Part shown: positions 32,857-33,603 of the stretch, piece after piece
Numbering within the stretch: the first letter of the stretch is position 1
How the letters are laid out: each line of letters starts with the position of its first letter
From: an uncultured Clostridia bacterium
Lineage (GTDB): Bacteria > Bacillota > Clostridia > Christensenellales > Aristaeellaceae
Length of the DNA stretch: 33,603 nt
NCBI GenBank assembly: GCA_934647165.1
Contig: CAKUFA010000028.1
Span: 1 to 33,603 of the forward strand
Reading direction: 5' to 3'
Translations under genes and position numbers: made by a program
Notes under the pieces: generated by a model
Seen by the model: only the letters and a program-made list of their open reading frames with translations
What the model was told of the DNA's origin: nothing
Databases searched by the model: none

Positions 32857-33339
32857 GTGAAGAACGACATGAACGTGAAAAAGCTTGCCGTAACCGGCAT
32901 GATGGCTGCAATGATCTGCGTGCTGACAATTTTTCCGCACATTCCGCTGGGTTCCGGCTATATCCATTTGGGTGATGGCTTGATTCTGCTGGGCGTGATG
33001 CTGCTGGGGCCGCTGGGCATTCCGGCGGCAGCCATTGGCAGCATGCTGGCGGACTTGCTGGTTTATCCGGTCTATGCGCCGGTGACGCTGGTAGTAAAGG
33101 GACTGATGGCGCTGGTTGCATGGCTGATTTATCGCAAAGGAAACGTGCGGCGCATGGTGCTTGCCTGTGTTGCAGCTGAAGCGGTGATGGTGCTTGGTTA
33201 CTTTGCCTATGAGTGGTTTGCAGTGCCGGAATTTGCAGTGGCGGACATCCCAGGCAATCTGATTCAGGGTGTTGCGGGCGCAGCGCTGGGCATTGTGTTC
33301 AGCTATGTGACACCGCGGCTCGAAAAAATTGTGAAATAA
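32857..33339 (+). CDS. ECF transporter S component (second of two)
   Basis: A 160-residue S component, clearly related to the preceding one: YIHLGDGLILLGVMLLGPLG followed by GSMLADLLVYPVYAPVTLVV and a VKGLMALVAWLIY helix. The HLGD motif and the YPxYxPxTLxxKGL pattern are typical of an ECF S-component family often annotated without substrate. The GTG at 32857 (GAGGA just upstream) is preferred; an ATG at 32869 is a possible alternative. It begins 7 bp after the first S-component stop. Tandem duplication followed by divergence is likely, with the two copies perhaps recognising different vitamins or precursors. Confidence 0.87.
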   Translation: MKNDMNVKKLAVTGMMAAMICVLTIFPHIPLGSGYIHLGDGLILLGVMLLGPLGIPAAAIGSMLADLLVYPVYAPVTLVVKGLMALVAWLIYRKGNVRRMVLACVAAEAVMVLGYFAYEWFAVPEFAVADIPGNLIQGVAGAALGIVFSYVTPRLEKIVK

Positions 33340-33384
33340 GCAAAAGAAGGCGTCTGAATGGATTGGAAGAAAGAGGGGAAAGCC

Positions 33385-33603
33385 ATGAAGAAGTTCATGA
33401 TGGAGTTTAAGAAGTTTGCTCTCCGCGGAAATGTGATGGACATGGCGGTCGGCGTTATCATTGGCGGTGCGTTCTCTGGCATTGTTACATCTCTGACGGA
33501 TAATTTCATCAATCCGATCCTGAATGCGTTGACCGGCGCGGCTTCCTATACCTTGCAAGATGTTGGCGGCTTTGCTTCCAATTTTCTGAGCGCGGTGGTA
33601 AAT
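33385..33603 (+). CDS. mscL: Large-conductance mechanosensitive channel MscL (partial, cut by window end)
   Basis: The first 73 codons of MscL, which opens under membrane tension to release solutes during osmotic downshock. The N-terminal signature FKKFALRGNVMDMAVGVIIG and the pore helix continuing to GGAFSGIVTSLTDNFINPIL are intact. AGAGGGGAA precedes the ATG. The second transmembrane helix and the C-terminal helix lie beyond the window. Confidence 0.95.
   Translation, partial: MKKFMMEFKKFALRGNVMDMAVGVIIGGAFSGIVTSLTDNFINPILNALTGAASYTLQDVGGFASNFLSAVVN

Overview
The window looks like chromosome from a moderately GC-rich Bacillota (Clostridia-type) bacterium, plausibly a gut or rumen carbohydrate degrader. 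The evidence is the YesMN/LplABC-type sugar-uptake locus, strong AGGAGG ribosome binding sites, GTG/TTG starts, and the order purR - glmU-like - pth - mfd, which matches the purR-gcaD-spoVC-mfd neighbourhood of Bacillus subtilis. The genus cannot be fixed from sequence reading alone.

Left part (1-8390): a two-component system (sensor kinase plus AraC-type response regulator, minus strand) is divergent from an ABC importer operon for an unknown oligosaccharide (solute-binding protein plus LplB-like and LplC-like permeases). Both ends of this locus are broken. A 20-codon stump resembling the start of a GH43 glycosidase follows the regulator. A collapsed glycosidase gene, with its start joined to its end, follows the permeases. 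Next comes a stump of a phage-type DNA polymerase and then a tRNA-Arg(CCG), so this is a decayed accessory region on the 3' side of a tRNA.

Middle (8600-19430): a complete maltodextrin/glycogen locus on the plus strand. It encodes a LacI-type regulator, a MalE-like binding protein, MalF- and MalG-like permeases, an unexpected L-rhamnose mutarotase, an exported GH13 alpha-amylase, MalQ and GlgP. The regulator promoter and the malQ leader share a 13-bp operator-like sequence (cre/MalR type). Together these genes would cut starch outside the cell, import maltodextrins, and convert them to glucose and glucose-1-phosphate. Neither ABC importer has an ATPase gene in the window.

Right-middle (19478-25730, minus strand): housekeeping genes purR, a degenerate GlmU-like gene, pth and mfd. 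A PurBox lies upstream of purR. The GlmU-like protein has lost the nucleotidyltransferase signature and the acetyltransferase active-site region but keeps an intact reading frame; it is the most interesting single gene here.

Right (25900-33603): a two-gene unit of unknown membrane-associated proteins; a secreted BspA-like leucine-rich-repeat protein with an internal duplication; glnS and gltX in tandem; two tandem ECF-type S components; and the start of mscL, cut by the window end.
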